From the NCBI GenBank assembly GCA_963717725.1, contig CAVQWS010000028.1, positions 1 to 18,130 on the forward strand: a stretch of 18,130 nt of DNA, written 5' to 3'. The notes beneath the pieces are model-generated. The model saw nothing but the letters and a program-made list of their open reading frames with translations. It had not been told where the DNA came from and did no database searches. Below are positions 1-7,512 of this stretch, in pieces (the first letter of the stretch is position 1; each line of letters starts with the position of its first letter). This DNA comes from AC-32 sp963717725 (GTDB lineage: Bacteria > Actinomycetota > Thermoleophilia > Gaiellales > Gaiellaceae). The translations under genes were made by a program, and so were the position numbers.

Positions 1-769
1 TCGCGTAGATCGCGATCCGCCAGAGAAGGAGGCCCCAGCCGACGAGCACGGCCGCCCGCAGCAGGTCGGTCGAGCTGAGGTTCATGAAGACGGCGTCACG
101 CACGAGCTGGACGCACTGGTGCAGCGGGTTGAGCTCGCCGAGGATCTGCGCCCAGCGCGGCAGCGCGTCGAGCGGGAAGAAGGTCCCCGCGAGCAGGAAG
201 AGCGGCGTCAGCACCGCGCTGACGACGTAGTTGAAGTTCTCGATCGACGACGCGAAGCCGGCGATCATGATCCCGAAGCAGCCCCAGCCGTAGCCGGCGA
301 GCCAGCCGATGAAGGGCACGAGCAGCATTCCCCACGCCGGGTCGAGGCCGAAGAAGATCGCCACGATCATCGGCACGCAGCCGTAGACCCCCGCGCGGGT
401 GGCGATCCACACGGCCTCGGCCGTGACGAGCTCCTCGGTGTCGACGGGAGCCGCGAGGATCGCGTCGTAGGTGCGCTGGAACTTGTACTTGACGAAGGTC
501 CCGAACATCGCCGGGAAGGCAGCCGAGAACAGCACCGCCGTCGCCACGGTGCCGGTGCCGACGAACTGCACGTACGGGTAGCCGCCGACCGTGCTCACGA
601 TCGAGCCGAAGCCGAAGCCGAACGCGAGCAGGTAGATCGTCGGCTCGACCGTCGACGAGAACGTGCTCGCCTTCCAGTACGAGGAGTAGTTGACCAGCTC
701 GCGCACGAGCACGCCCGTGAGCGCCGGGCGGTCGAGCCGGCCGATGCGTGCTGCGGGCGTGGTCGCCAC
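1..769 (-). CDS. ABC-2 type transporter permease (NodJ/DrrB-like), 3' end beyond window
   Basis: Membrane subunit of a two-gene ABC exporter. About 256 residues are visible and the C-terminus runs off the left edge of the window. The protein begins MATTPAARIGRLDRPAL and contains several hydrophobic segments (e.g. YLLAFGFGFGSIVST, GVYGCVPMIVAIFFGL, VLTPLFLLAGTFFPL). The late stretch FFPLDALPRWAQILGELNPL resembles the conserved ABC-2/NodJ signature before the last helix. NodJ/DrrB proteins are about 250-270 residues, so only a few residues should be missing. I chose GTG at 769-767, 19 bases after the stop of the partner ATPase. No ATG lies in frame nearby and no clear Shine-Dalgarno is seen. 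The start codon lies inside a strong hairpin (746-782), so translation may depend on coupling to the ATPase gene. The exported substrate cannot be told from sequence. Confidence 0.9.
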   Translation of the reverse strand, partial: MATTPAARIGRLDRPALTGVLVRELVNYSSYWKASTFSSTVEPTIYLLAFGFGFGSIVSTVGGYPYVQFVGTGTVATAVLFSAAFPAMFGTFVKYKFQRTYDAILAAPVDTEELVTAEAVWIATRAGVYGCVPMIVAIFFGLDPAWGMLLVPFIGWLAGYGWGCFGIMIAGFASSIENFNYVVSAVLTPLFLLAGTFFPLDALPRWAQILGELNPLHQCVQLVRDAVFMNLSSTDLLRAAVLVGWGLLLWRIAIYA

Positions 770-782
770 GCCCGCAGCATGC
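746..782 (-). promoter_or_regulatory. Hairpin burying the permease start codon
   Basis: The arms 746-762 and 766-782 are inverted repeats of 17 bases with one mismatch and a 3-base loop (763-765). In the minus-strand transcript the stem contains the GTG start (769-767) of the permease, and the loop is codons 2-3. No U-tract follows, so a classic terminator is unlikely. It could restrict permease translation unless ribosomes arrive from the ATPase gene, or it could be an mRNA-stability element. Confidence 0.6.
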
Positions 783-788
783 CAATCG

Positions 789-1685
789 CTACTCGATCTC
801 CTCGCCGGTCAGCAGCACGAAGACGTCCTCGAGGTTCGCCGGGCGGCGCTCGCCCTCGAACGAATGGCCGTCCCGGTCGACGCCGAGGATCGAGATGCTC
901 GTCCCCGTCCGGCGCGTGCGCAGGCCCGCCTCGGCCGCCTCGGCCTGCACCTCGGCGAGCCGCGCCGGCGGGCCGTAGACCTCGATCACCTCGTGGCCCG
1001 CGTGCTGGAGCACGAGCTCGGCAGGCGGCCCGGAGGCGACGCCCTTGCCGTGGGACATGATCAGCACGGTGTCGGCGAGCCGCTGCGCCTCCTCGATGTA
1101 GTGCGTGGACATGAGGATCGTCGTGCCCTCGCTGCGCAGCGCGTCGATCAGCGCCCAGAGCTCCTGGCGAACCTGCGGGTCCAGGCCGACCGTCGGCTCG
1201 TCGAGCAGCACCAGCCGCGGCCGGTGGACGAGCGCACGGGCGATCAGCAGCCGCCGCCGCATCCCGCCGGAGAGCCTGTCGACCTTGTCGTGCCGCCGCG
1301 GGCCGAGGTTCGCCATCTGCACCGCCCGCTCGATCGCGTCGCGCCGCTCGGCGCGCGGGATCCGGTAGAGGTGCGAGAAGACGAGCAGGTTCTGCTCGAC
1401 CGTCAGCGTCACGTCGAGGTTGTCGAGCTGCGGGACGACGCCGCACTCGGCGCGCGCGGCCTTCGAGTCTTCCGGCAGGCGGTGGCCGAGCACCTCGAGC
1501 TCGCCGCCGTCCGGGATCGCCTGCGCGGTCAGCAGGCGCATGGTGGTCGACTTCCCGGCGCCGTTCGGGCCGAGGAGGCCGACGCAGGTGCCGATCGGGA
1601 CGTCGAGGTCGAGGCCGTCGACGGCCGTGATCGGGCCGTAGCGCTTGACGGCTCCGCGCAGGCGGATGGCGAGCTCCCCGTTCAC
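789..1685 (-). CDS. ABC transporter ATP-binding protein (DrrA/NodI-like)
   Basis: Cytoplasmic ATPase of 298 aa that should pair with the permease downstream (gap 19 bases). Visible motifs in order: Walker A GPNGAGKST (39-47), Q-loop VPQ at about 84-86, signature LSGGMRRRL (138-146), Walker B LVLLDEP (158-164) with D-loop GLDP, and H-loop STHYIEEA with His195. After about residue 215 there is an accessory C-terminal region of the kind found in NodI/DrrA ATPases, ending LEDVFVLLTGEEIE. The start is GTG at 1685, 22 bases after the stop of the ROK kinase gene, with no convincing Shine-Dalgarno. All catalytic motifs are intact. DrrAB/NodIJ systems export drugs, lipids or glycolipids; the substrate here is unknown. 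Confidence 0.93.
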   Translation of the reverse strand: MNGELAIRLRGAVKRYGPITAVDGLDLDVPIGTCVGLLGPNGAGKSTTMRLLTAQAIPDGGELEVLGHRLPEDSKAARAECGVVPQLDNLDVTLTVEQNLLVFSHLYRIPRAERRDAIERAVQMANLGPRRHDKVDRLSGGMRRRLLIARALVHRPRLVLLDEPTVGLDPQVRQELWALIDALRSEGTTILMSTHYIEEAQRLADTVLIMSHGKGVASGPPAELVLQHAGHEVIEVYGPPARLAEVQAEAAEAGLRTRRTGTSISILGVDRDGHSFEGERRPANLEDVFVLLTGEEIE

Positions 1686-1707
1686 GCCGGCAAGGATGCC
1701 AGCGCGC

Positions 1708-2382
1708 TCAGGGCGAGGGCATCGCCTCGTCCCAGAGGCGGAAGGCGCCGACGAAGGCGTTCTCGTTCGCGCCCAGCCGCGCGTTCGGCGGCAGCTCCTT
1801 CAGGTGTTTCGCGTTCCCGCCGCCGAGGACGACGTAGTCGGGCTCCAGCGCCTTGCTCAGCAGGTCGACGGTCTCGGCCACCGCCTTGCGCCACTCCTTC
1901 TTGCCGAGCTTCTCGCGGCCGCGCTCGCCGACGTAGTCCTCGAAGGTCGCCTTGCGATACGGCAGGTGCCCGAGCTCGAGCGGCTCCACGGCGCGGCCGT
2001 CCACGAGCGTGGAGCCGAGCCCGGTGCCCAGGCCGAGGAAGAGCATCTTGCCGCTCTCGTAGCTGCCGAGTGCCTGCATCACCGCGTCGTTGACGACCTT
2101 CGTGGGCTTGCCTAAGGCCTGCTCGAAGTCGAACCCGGCCCAACCCGTGCCGAGGTTGACCGGCTCGACCTCGACCCGGCCGTTGCGCACGGGCACCGGG
2201 ATTCCGATCGAGATCACGTCGTAGTTCCAGTCGCTTGTCAGCTCCCGCAGGCCGTCGACCATCTGCTGCGCGGTCAGCTCCGGTCCGGAGTCGAACCGGC
2301 GTTCCTCGCCGCCCGTCGAGAGCTTCGCCTTCACGTGCGAGCCGCCCACGTCGACGCCCAGCACTGTCCGGTCCCCGCTCAC
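1708..2382 (-). CDS. ROK-family kinase, polyphosphate-glucokinase-like
   Basis: Predicted cytosolic sugar kinase of 224 aa. It has an N-terminal phosphate loop LGVDVGGSHVKAKL (8-21), VVNDA with the presumed catalytic base Asp99, a second phosphate loop LGLGTGLGSTL (116-126), ELGHL (136-140), and a C-terminal VVLGGGNAKHLKELPPN (184-200). These match actinobacterial polyphosphate glucokinase (PpgK), which phosphorylates glucose with polyphosphate or ATP. The ROK zinc-cysteine motif is absent, as in PpgK. The protein is shorter than typical PpgK (about 250-270 aa), so sugar and phosphate-donor specificity are inferred only. The start is GTG at 2382, in the loop of a small hairpin (2374-2387). 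The gene sits between two ABC exporter pairs, 12 bases after one permease and 22 before the next ATPase, so it is probably co-transcribed with them. Confidence 0.85.
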   Translation of the reverse strand: MSGDRTVLGVDVGGSHVKAKLSTGGEERRFDSGPELTAQQMVDGLRELTSDWNYDVISIGIPVPVRNGRVEVEPVNLGTGWAGFDFEQALGKPTKVVNDAVMQALGSYESGKMLFLGLGTGLGSTLVDGRAVEPLELGHLPYRKATFEDYVGERGREKLGKKEWRKAVAETVDLLSKALEPDYVVLGGGNAKHLKELPPNARLGANENAFVGAFRLWDEAMPSP

Positions 2383-2394
2383 GCGGGCAGCATC

Positions 2395-3231
2395 TCAGAG
2401 GATGGCGCGCGGGTATGTCTTCGCGGCCACGACGGCCGTGACGACCAGGAACGAGATCATCACGGCGAAGTCGAGCCAGAGCCAGCCGCCGGCCGAGATT
2501 CCGAGCAGCAGGTCGCGCATCCCGTGCACCTCGTAGCTGAGCGGATTCGCGTGCGCGAGGACCCGCAGCCAGGCAGGCATGATCGCCAGCGGGTAGAGCG
2601 CGCTGGAGGCGAAGAAGAGCGGCATCACCACGAGCTGACCGATGCCCATGAAGCGCTCGCGCGTCTTCACCAGCGAGGCGAGGATCATCGACAGGCAAGC
2701 AAAGGCGGCCGTGCCGAGCAGCAGCAGCGCGACCGCGCCGACGACGCCCTGCACGCTCCAGTGGATCGAGATGCGGGCGATCGCGATCACGACCAGCAGC
2801 ACGATCGCCTGCGCGAGCGCGCGGATCGCGGCGCCGGTCGCCTTGCCGAGCACGATCCCGAGCCGCGGCAGCGGCGTCGCGAGCAGGCGCTGCAACTGCC
2901 CGACGTCGCGCTCCCAGATCACGCCCAGGCCGAAGAAGATCGCCACGAACAATGCAGCCTGGGCCATCACGCCCGGCGCGAGGTAGGCGCGGTAGTCGCC
3001 AGAGCCGCCCGAGAGGGCGTGGTTGTGTTGCAGCGCAGTGCCGAAGATGAACAGCCAGAGCAGCGGCTGCACCGAGCGCGTGAAGATGTCGAGGTGGTCG
3101 TGCCGGAGCTTGTGCAGCTCGGCCCAGCCCATCGCGACCGTGCCGTCGAGCAGGCGCGCCGCCCGGACGGGCAGCGAGCGCAGCGCGGACTCAACCGAGC
3201 CGGCGTGAACGTCTGCGGCTTGCGCGGACAT
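2395..3231 (-). CDS. ABC-2 type transporter permease
   Basis: Membrane subunit of 278 aa, paired with the ATPase just upstream. The N-terminal 40 residues are soluble. Hydrophobic segments follow (e.g. SVQPLLWLFIFGTAL, AQAALFVAIFFGLGVIW, ALAQAIVLLVVIAIARI, VVGAVALLLLGTAAFACL, LVVMPLFFASSALYPLAI and a last one near 250-270). RDVGQLQRLLATPLPR and LYPLAIMPAWLRVLAHANPLSY are typical of the ABC-2 permease family. The ATG at 3231 is preceded by GGAAGGAGG about 11 bases upstream, a good Shine-Dalgarno lying inside the end of the ATPase gene. The two genes overlap by 41 bases. It is a paralogue, not a close copy, of the permease at 1-769. Confidence 0.92.
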   Translation of the reverse strand: MSAQAADVHAGSVESALRSLPVRAARLLDGTVAMGWAELHKLRHDHLDIFTRSVQPLLWLFIFGTALQHNHALSGGSGDYRAYLAPGVMAQAALFVAIFFGLGVIWERDVGQLQRLLATPLPRLGIVLGKATGAAIRALAQAIVLLVVIAIARISIHWSVQGVVGAVALLLLGTAAFACLSMILASLVKTRERFMGIGQLVVMPLFFASSALYPLAIMPAWLRVLAHANPLSYEVHGMRDLLLGISAGGWLWLDFAVMISFLVVTAVVAAKTYPRAIL

Positions 3232-4012
3232 CTCTGAAGCTGCCTCCTTCCTCGAGCCTGCCGCCGGTGACCTCGGTGAAGACGTCCTCGAGCGCGGCCA
3301 CGCCGTGGCGGCTGCGCAGCTCCTGCGGCGTGCCTATCGTGGCGATCGCGCCGAGGTCCATGACCGCGATCCGGTCGCACTGGCGCTCGGCCTCCTCCAT
3401 CTGATGGGTCGTCACGAGCACGGTGGTGCCGGCCTCCTCGCGCAGGAGCTCGAGGCGTTCCCAGACGAGCCGGCGCGCGGTCGGGTCGAGCCCGACGGTC
3501 GGCTCGTCGAGGAAGAGCACGACCGGCTGCTTGAGCAGCGCCGTCGCGATCTCGAGCCGCCGCAGCATCCCGCCCGAGAGCGTGCGGCCGAGCCGGTCGA
3601 GGAAGGACGCGAGCTGCATCGCCTCGACCGCCTCTTCGATCCGCTCGCGCCGCTCGCGGCGGGGCACGCCGGTTGCGCGCCCGTAGAACTCGAGATTCTC
3701 ATAGGCCGTCAGCGCACCGTCGATCGAGATCGCCTGCGGCACGTAGCCGATCGACTGCCGCACGGCCAGGCCGTCCTTGACGACGTCGTGGCCCGCGACG
3801 AACGCCGAGCCCTCGTTCGGGCGCAGCAGGGTGGTGAGCACGCGGATCGTCGTCGTCTTGCCGGCCCCGTTCGGGCCGAGCAGGCCGAAGACCTCGCCGG
3901 CGCCGACCTCGAACGAGATCCCGGCCACGGCCTCGATCGCGCCGAAGCGGACGACGAGGCCTTCCACCTCGACGACCCGCTCGAGCTCCTCGACGCGCGC
4001 GAGCGCGGTCAA
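3191..4012 (-). CDS. ABC transporter ATP-binding protein
   Basis: Cytoplasmic ATPase, about 273 aa from the start chosen here. Motifs: Walker A GPNGAGKTT (46-54), Q-loop VPQ (91-93), signature LSGGMLRRLEIA (145-156), Walker B VVLFLDEP (164-171) with GLDP, and H-loop TTHQMEEAE with His203. The family core ends at ALEDVFTEVTGG. The following basic tail (to RRSRRLG) is coded in the stretch that overlaps the permease gene. The start is uncertain. TTG at 4012-4010 overlaps the MarR stop codon (TTGA) and has GGAG about 11 bases upstream in the MarR gene; GTG at 3967 would give a protein 15 residues shorter. Open reading continues further upstream, but it is antisense-free shadow of the MarR gene and has no ABC character. 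Confidence 0.9.
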   Translation of the reverse strand: MTALARVEELERVVEVEGLVVRFGAIEAVAGISFEVGAGEVFGLLGPNGAGKTTTIRVLTTLLRPNEGSAFVAGHDVVKDGLAVRQSIGYVPQAISIDGALTAYENLEFYGRATGVPRRERRERIEEAVEAMQLASFLDRLGRTLSGGMLRRLEIATALLKQPVVLFLDEPTVGLDPTARRLVWERLELLREEAGTTVLVTTHQMEEAERQCDRIAVMDLGAIATIGTPQELRSRHGVAALEDVFTEVTGGRLEEGGSFRDVRASRRRSRRLG

Positions 4013-4485
4013 CGCGTGACCAGCTCCTGGCTGCGGGTGCGGAGTGCGAGCGCCGCCTTCTCGGTCAGCCGCACGAGCTGGACACGCTCGTCGGGATCGA
4101 GCGAGCCGAGCACGTCGGCAAAGAACTGCTGCCGCTGAGCCGACACGCCCGCGACCAGCTCGCGGCCTTCGCCGGTCAGCCCGACCAGGATCGCGCGGCG
4201 GTCGCCCTCCTCGCTGTGGCGCTCGGCGAGACCGAGGTCCTCGAGCCGGTCGACGAGCCGCGTGGCGGTGGTGTCGTCCACGCCGACGCGGTCGGCCAGC
4301 TCGCCGACGCGCAGGCTCTCGTGCTGGGCCAGCACCTCGAGCGCCCGCAGCTTGCTCGGCGTCAGCTTCTTCCCCAGCTCGGGGTGCAGCGACGAGTGCA
4401 GGCGGCGGCTGGCGAGGATCGAGCCGAGCTCGCGCCAGCAGGCCGAGAGCTCGGCGGCGAGTTGTCGGAGGGAGGGTGAGCTCAT
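4009..4485 (-). CDS. MarR-family transcriptional regulator
   Basis: Winged-helix repressor or activator of 158 aa. MarR architecture is visible: N-terminal helices (to about 40), then LTPSKLRALEVLAQHESLRV leading into the recognition region ELADRVGVDDTTATRLVDRLEDLGLAERH, the wing EEGDRRAILVGLT, and C-terminal dimer helices (about 110-158). MarR proteins usually bind small phenolic or drug-like ligands and control an adjacent exporter. As the first gene of a six-gene operon with two ABC pairs, it probably controls that operon and itself. The start ATG at 4485 has no strong Shine-Dalgarno. A TAGCTT hexamer lies six bases upstream, suggesting a leaderless transcript. The stop overlaps the proposed TTG start of the ATPase. 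The ligand is unknown. Confidence 0.93.
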   Translation of the reverse strand: MSSPSLRQLAAELSACWRELGSILASRRLHSSLHPELGKKLTPSKLRALEVLAQHESLRVGELADRVGVDDTTATRLVDRLEDLGLAERHSEEGDRRAILVGLTGEGRELVAGVSAQRQQFFADVLGSLDPDERVQLVRLTEKAALALRTRSQELVTR

Positions 4486-4491
4486 ACCTGC

Positions 4492-4497
4492 AAGCTA
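4492..4497 (-). promoter_or_regulatory. Candidate -10 element for the MarR-ABC operon
   Basis: On the minus strand TAGCTT is followed by six bases and then the ATG of the MarR gene, so transcription would begin at or next to the start codon. The surrounding stretch 4490-4512 is notably AT-rich for this genome (CAATTGTTGTAGCTTGCA) and would be the natural place for a MarR operator. I could not find a clean inverted repeat in it, nor a convincing -35. Confidence 0.4.
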
Positions 4498-4560
4498 CAA
4501 CAATTGCCCAATGCACGGAATCCTTACAGGAGGCTTACCGAGCGGCGGCACCAGCACTGC

Positions 4561-4566
4561 GACAAT
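4561..4566 (+). promoter_or_regulatory. Weak candidate -10 element for the glycoside hydrolase gene
   Basis: GACAAT ends seven bases before the GTG start at 4574, in the 88-base gap shared with the divergent MarR gene. It fits the leaderless spacing seen elsewhere in the window but only partly matches TANNNT. No good -35 was found. Confidence 0.3.
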
Positions 4567-4573
4567 CCCAAGC

Positions 4574-5845
4574 GTGAAGCTCGCGCTCGCGACACTCGCC
4601 GCTGCGCTGCTCGTGTCGAGCACGGCCTCGGCGTCGCCGTTCGTCAAGTTCGGCGTCGAGGACGACGCGTACCTCTCGCCCGGGCCGTCGCTCGAGCCGA
4701 ACCTGCTGACGCTCGACCAGCTCGGCGTGGGGCTCGTGCGCTACTTCGTCAACTGGCGCCAGGTCGCGCCCACGAAGCCGCGTCGTCCCGCCAACCCGGG
4801 CGACAAGGCGTACGACTGGACGGCCGCCGATGCCACCCTCGGTGCGCTGCACGCGCGCGGGATCACGGTGCTCGCGACGCTCGTGCGCACGCCGGCCTGG
4901 GCCAACGGCGGCCTCGCCCAGAGCGCCGCGCCGACGAGCAAGTACGCGCTGGCCGCGTTCGCGGTCGCAGTCGCGAGGCGCTATCCGTGGCTGCGTCTGT
5001 GGGAGATCTGGAACGAGCCGAACCTCCAGTCGTTCCTGAAGCCGAACTCGCCACAGCTTTACGTGCAGCGCCTGCTCAACCCGGCCTACGTCGAGCTGCA
5101 CGCGCTCGACCCGGCGAACCGCGTTGCCGGCGGGGCCACCTCGCCGCGCTCGACGAGCACCGGCCTCTCGCCGGTCACCTTCATGCGCGGAATGTCCGCA
5201 GCGCACGCCCGGCTCGACGCCTACTCACACCATCCGTACGCGGTCACGCGGGGCGAGACGCCGTTCGGCTTCGCGCGCGGCGTGTGCCGCTACTGCACCG
5301 GCGTGCTGACGATGGCGAACCTGGAGAAGCTGATCCGCGAAGTGAAGCGCGACTTCGGGCCCAAGCGGATCTGGCTGACCGAATACGGCTACGAGACGAA
5401 CCCTCCGGACGAGAACGGCGTCTCGTGGGTCTCGCAGGCGCGGTTCGTCGCGGAGGCGGCGGAGCGGGCGGCCGCGGCCCCGTACGTGGACCTGCTCGTC
5501 CAGTTCATGCTCCAGGACGAAGGCCGGCCGAACGGCTGGCAGAGCGGGCTGATCTCCAGTGCCGGCCTGTTCAAGCCGGCGTTCAACTCGTTCATGCTCC
5601 CGATCACCGTGGCGGCCCGCACAGGAAGCCGCACGACGATCTGGGGCCAGGTCCGACCCGGCTTCGGGCCACGGGCCTATCAGCTGCAGCGCCTCACAGC
5701 GGCCGGCTGGAGCCCGATCGGCGTTCCCGCCCTCACCGACTTCAAAGGCTCGTACACGCGCGTCGTCTCCGCCCCGGTCGGGACGCGCTTCCGCGTCATC
5801 TCTCTTCAGACCGCGACTGCCAGCCGACCGATCGTCGTCCGCTAA
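4574..5845 (+). CDS. Secreted glycoside hydrolase-like protein (clan GH-A type fold)
   Basis: Predicted exported carbohydrate-active enzyme, 423 aa. Residues 1-20 form a signal peptide (MKLALATLAAALLVSSTASA) with likely cleavage before SPF. The body resembles a (beta/alpha)8 hydrolase of clan GH-A (GH5/GH39-like). IWNEPN carries the expected acid/base Glu148, LTEYGYET carries the expected nucleophile Glu270, and SHHPYA lies between them. An aromatic-rich strand (RTPAWANGG) lines the presumed active site. Residues from about 330 to the end look like a beta-sandwich domain (TTIWGQVRPGFGPRAYQLQ), typical of an Ig-like or carbohydrate-contact module. GTG at 4574 gives the signal peptide directly at the N-terminus and no strong Shine-Dalgarno precedes it. 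The substrate and exact GH family cannot be settled by eye. Confidence 0.85.
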   Translation: MKLALATLAAALLVSSTASASPFVKFGVEDDAYLSPGPSLEPNLLTLDQLGVGLVRYFVNWRQVAPTKPRRPANPGDKAYDWTAADATLGALHARGITVLATLVRTPAWANGGLAQSAAPTSKYALAAFAVAVARRYPWLRLWEIWNEPNLQSFLKPNSPQLYVQRLLNPAYVELHALDPANRVAGGATSPRSTSTGLSPVTFMRGMSAAHARLDAYSHHPYAVTRGETPFGFARGVCRYCTGVLTMANLEKLIREVKRDFGPKRIWLTEYGYETNPPDENGVSWVSQARFVAEAAERAAAAPYVDLLVQFMLQDEGRPNGWQSGLISSAGLFKPAFNSFMLPITVAARTGSRTTIWGQVRPGFGPRAYQLQRLTAAGWSPIGVPALTDFKGSYTRVVSAPVGTRFRVISLQTATASRPIVVR

Positions 5846-5863
5846 CGCCGCCGAAGGCGGCGT
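5845..5863 (+). terminator. Hairpin after the glycoside hydrolase gene
   Basis: A perfect 8-bp stem (5845-5852 with 5856-5863, ACGCCGCC/GGCGGCGT) closed by a GAA loop begins at the last base of the TAA stop codon. There is no T-tract, as is common for hairpin terminators in high-GC actinobacteria. Confidence 0.55.
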
Positions 5864-5901
5864 GCGCTGGCCGCGGTCTCGTTCACGCGCGCGCGGGGCG
5901 C

Positions 5902-5907
5902 TAGGCT
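5902..5907 (+). promoter_or_regulatory. Candidate -10 element for the antiporter gene (leaderless spacing)
   Basis: TAGGCT is followed by six bases and then the GTG start at 5914, so the transcript would begin at the start codon. The same hexamer at the same distance precedes the response-regulator gene (12827-12832). A -35 match at normal spacing is weak. Confidence 0.45.
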
Positions 5908-5913
5908 CGGCCC

Positions 5914-7512
5914 GTGCTGGTGCAGAGCTTCAGCCACGGCGACAGCGCACTGCTGGCCGCGCTGCTTGCGACGGGGCTCTTGCTGCTCACGGTCTCCCAG
6001 TTCGTCCGCGTCCCGTACCCGATCGTGCTGGTGATCGGGGGTGCTCTGATCGGCTTCATCCCGGGCGTGCCCGACGTGCAGCTAAACCCCGACCTCGTGC
6101 TCGTGGCGGTGCTGCCGCCGCTGCTCTACGGCGGCGCCTTCTTCACCTCGCTGCGCGATCTGCGGGCGAACATGAAGGCGATCGGCTTCCTCGCCGTCGG
6201 CCTCGTGCTGGTGACGATGCTGGCCGTCGCGGCCGTCGCGCACGAGTTCATCGACGGGCTCGACTGGCCCGAGGCGTTCGTGCTCGGGGCGATCGTGTCG
6301 CCGACCGACCCGACCGCCTCGAGCGCGATCGCCGAGCGGCTCGGCCTGCCGACGCGCCTCGTCTCGCTGATCGAGGGCGAGAGCCTCGTCAACGACGGCA
6401 CTGCGCTCGTCGCCTACCGCTTCGCCGTCGCCGCGGTCGTCACCGGAACGTTCTCGCTGCTGGACGCGAGCTGGCACTTCGTCTGGATCGTGCTGGGCGG
6501 GATCGGCGTCGGCCTCGTCGTCGGCTACCTGATCCGCCAGCTGCGCAGGCGGCTCGACAACCCGCCGGTCGAGATCGCGATCGCCCTGCTGAGCGGCTAC
6601 CTGGGCTACCTGCCGGCGCAGGCGCTCGGCGTCTCGGGCGTGCTCGCCGCGGTGACGGTCGGGATCTACATGGGCTGGCACACGCCGGAGCTGACGACCG
6701 TGCAGACGCGCCTGCAGGGACAGGCCGTGTGGGAGATCGTCTTCCTGCTCCTGAACGGCCTCCTCTTCGCGGTGATCGGGCTGCAGCTGCCGTCGATCCT
6801 CGACGCGCTTTCCGGCCGCTCGACAGCGCAGCTGCTCGGCTGGGCCGCACTCGTCAGCGCCGTCGTGATCGGCGCGCGAATCGCCTGGCTCGCGGGCACC
6901 TACCTGCTCGCCAGGGTCAACCGCCGGATTCGCATGGACGACCCGGTGCCCTCGTGGCAGGCGAAGGCCGTGGTCGCCTGGTCGGGGATGCGCGGCGCGG
7001 TCTCGCTCGCCGCCGCGCTGGCGCTGCCACTGACGACGGATGCAGGTGAGAGCTTTCCCGACCGCCAGCTGATCATCTTCCTCACCTTCGGCGTCATCTT
7101 CACCACGCTCGTGCTGCAGGGCCTCACGCTCAGCCCGCTGATCCGCGCCCTCGACCTCGACGACGGCGGCGTCGCCGAGCACGAGGAGGCCAAGGCTCGG
7201 ATCCGAGCAGCGGAGGCGGCGCTCGAGCGGCTCGACGAGCTGTCGCTGGAGGACTGGGTGCGTGAGGACACAGCGGAGCGGATGCGCGGGCTCTACGGCT
7301 TCCGACAGGAGCGCTACCGCTCGCGCTACGACCCCGACGGCGACGGCTCGGTCGAAGAGCGCTCGCAGAGCTACCAGCGCCTGCGGCGCGAGCTGCTCGA
7401 CGCCGAGCGGATGGCCGTGACCGACCTGCGCCAGCAGGGTGTGATCGGCGACGACGTGATGCGCCGCGTCGTCCGTGACCTCGACCTCGAGGACGCCCGG
7501 CTCGATCTATGA
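5914..7512 (+). CDS. Na+/H+ antiporter, CPA1 family
   Basis: Inner-membrane cation/proton exchanger of 532 aa. The first 410 residues hold about a dozen hydrophobic segments. The family hallmarks are VSPTDPTASSAI (128-139) and EGESLVNDGTALVAYR (154-169) with the ion-binding Asn160-Asp161 pair; WSGMRGAVSLAAALALPL forms the late conserved helix. From about 420 to the end is a charged, helical cytoplasmic tail (EHEEAKARIRAAEAALERLDEL and on), as in bacterial NhaP/YjcE-like members. It exchanges internal Na+ (or K+) against protons for pH and salt homeostasis; ion preference is not readable. The GTG at 5914 lacks a Shine-Dalgarno but has a TAGGCT hexamer six bases upstream. The stop overlaps the next gene by four bases (ATGA), so the two are translationally coupled. 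Confidence 0.93.
   Translation: MLVQSFSHGDSALLAALLATGLLLLTVSQFVRVPYPIVLVIGGALIGFIPGVPDVQLNPDLVLVAVLPPLLYGGAFFTSLRDLRANMKAIGFLAVGLVLVTMLAVAAVAHEFIDGLDWPEAFVLGAIVSPTDPTASSAIAERLGLPTRLVSLIEGESLVNDGTALVAYRFAVAAVVTGTFSLLDASWHFVWIVLGGIGVGLVVGYLIRQLRRRLDNPPVEIAIALLSGYLGYLPAQALGVSGVLAAVTVGIYMGWHTPELTTVQTRLQGQAVWEIVFLLLNGLLFAVIGLQLPSILDALSGRSTAQLLGWAALVSAVVIGARIAWLAGTYLLARVNRRIRMDDPVPSWQAKAVVAWSGMRGAVSLAAALALPLTTDAGESFPDRQLIIFLTFGVIFTTLVLQGLTLSPLIRALDLDDGGVAEHEEAKARIRAAEAALERLDELSLEDWVREDTAERMRGLYGFRQERYRSRYDPDGDGSVEERSQSYQRLRRELLDAERMAVTDLRQQGVIGDDVMRRVVRDLDLEDARLDL

Noticed and set aside
690..2093. A 467-codon open frame on the plus strand, antisense to an ABC ATPase and the kinase
   Set aside because: It spans two well-supported minus-strand genes, has Arg-rich composition and shows no motif.
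4490..4515. A palindromic MarR operator
   Set aside because: The region is AT-rich and contains CAATTG, but the flanks do not form a convincing longer inverted repeat.
5559..7049. A 496-codon open frame on the plus strand overlapping the end of the hydrolase and most of the antiporter
   Set aside because: It is a frame-shifted shadow of both genes, Arg/Ala-rich without membrane segments, while the true frames carry clear family motifs.
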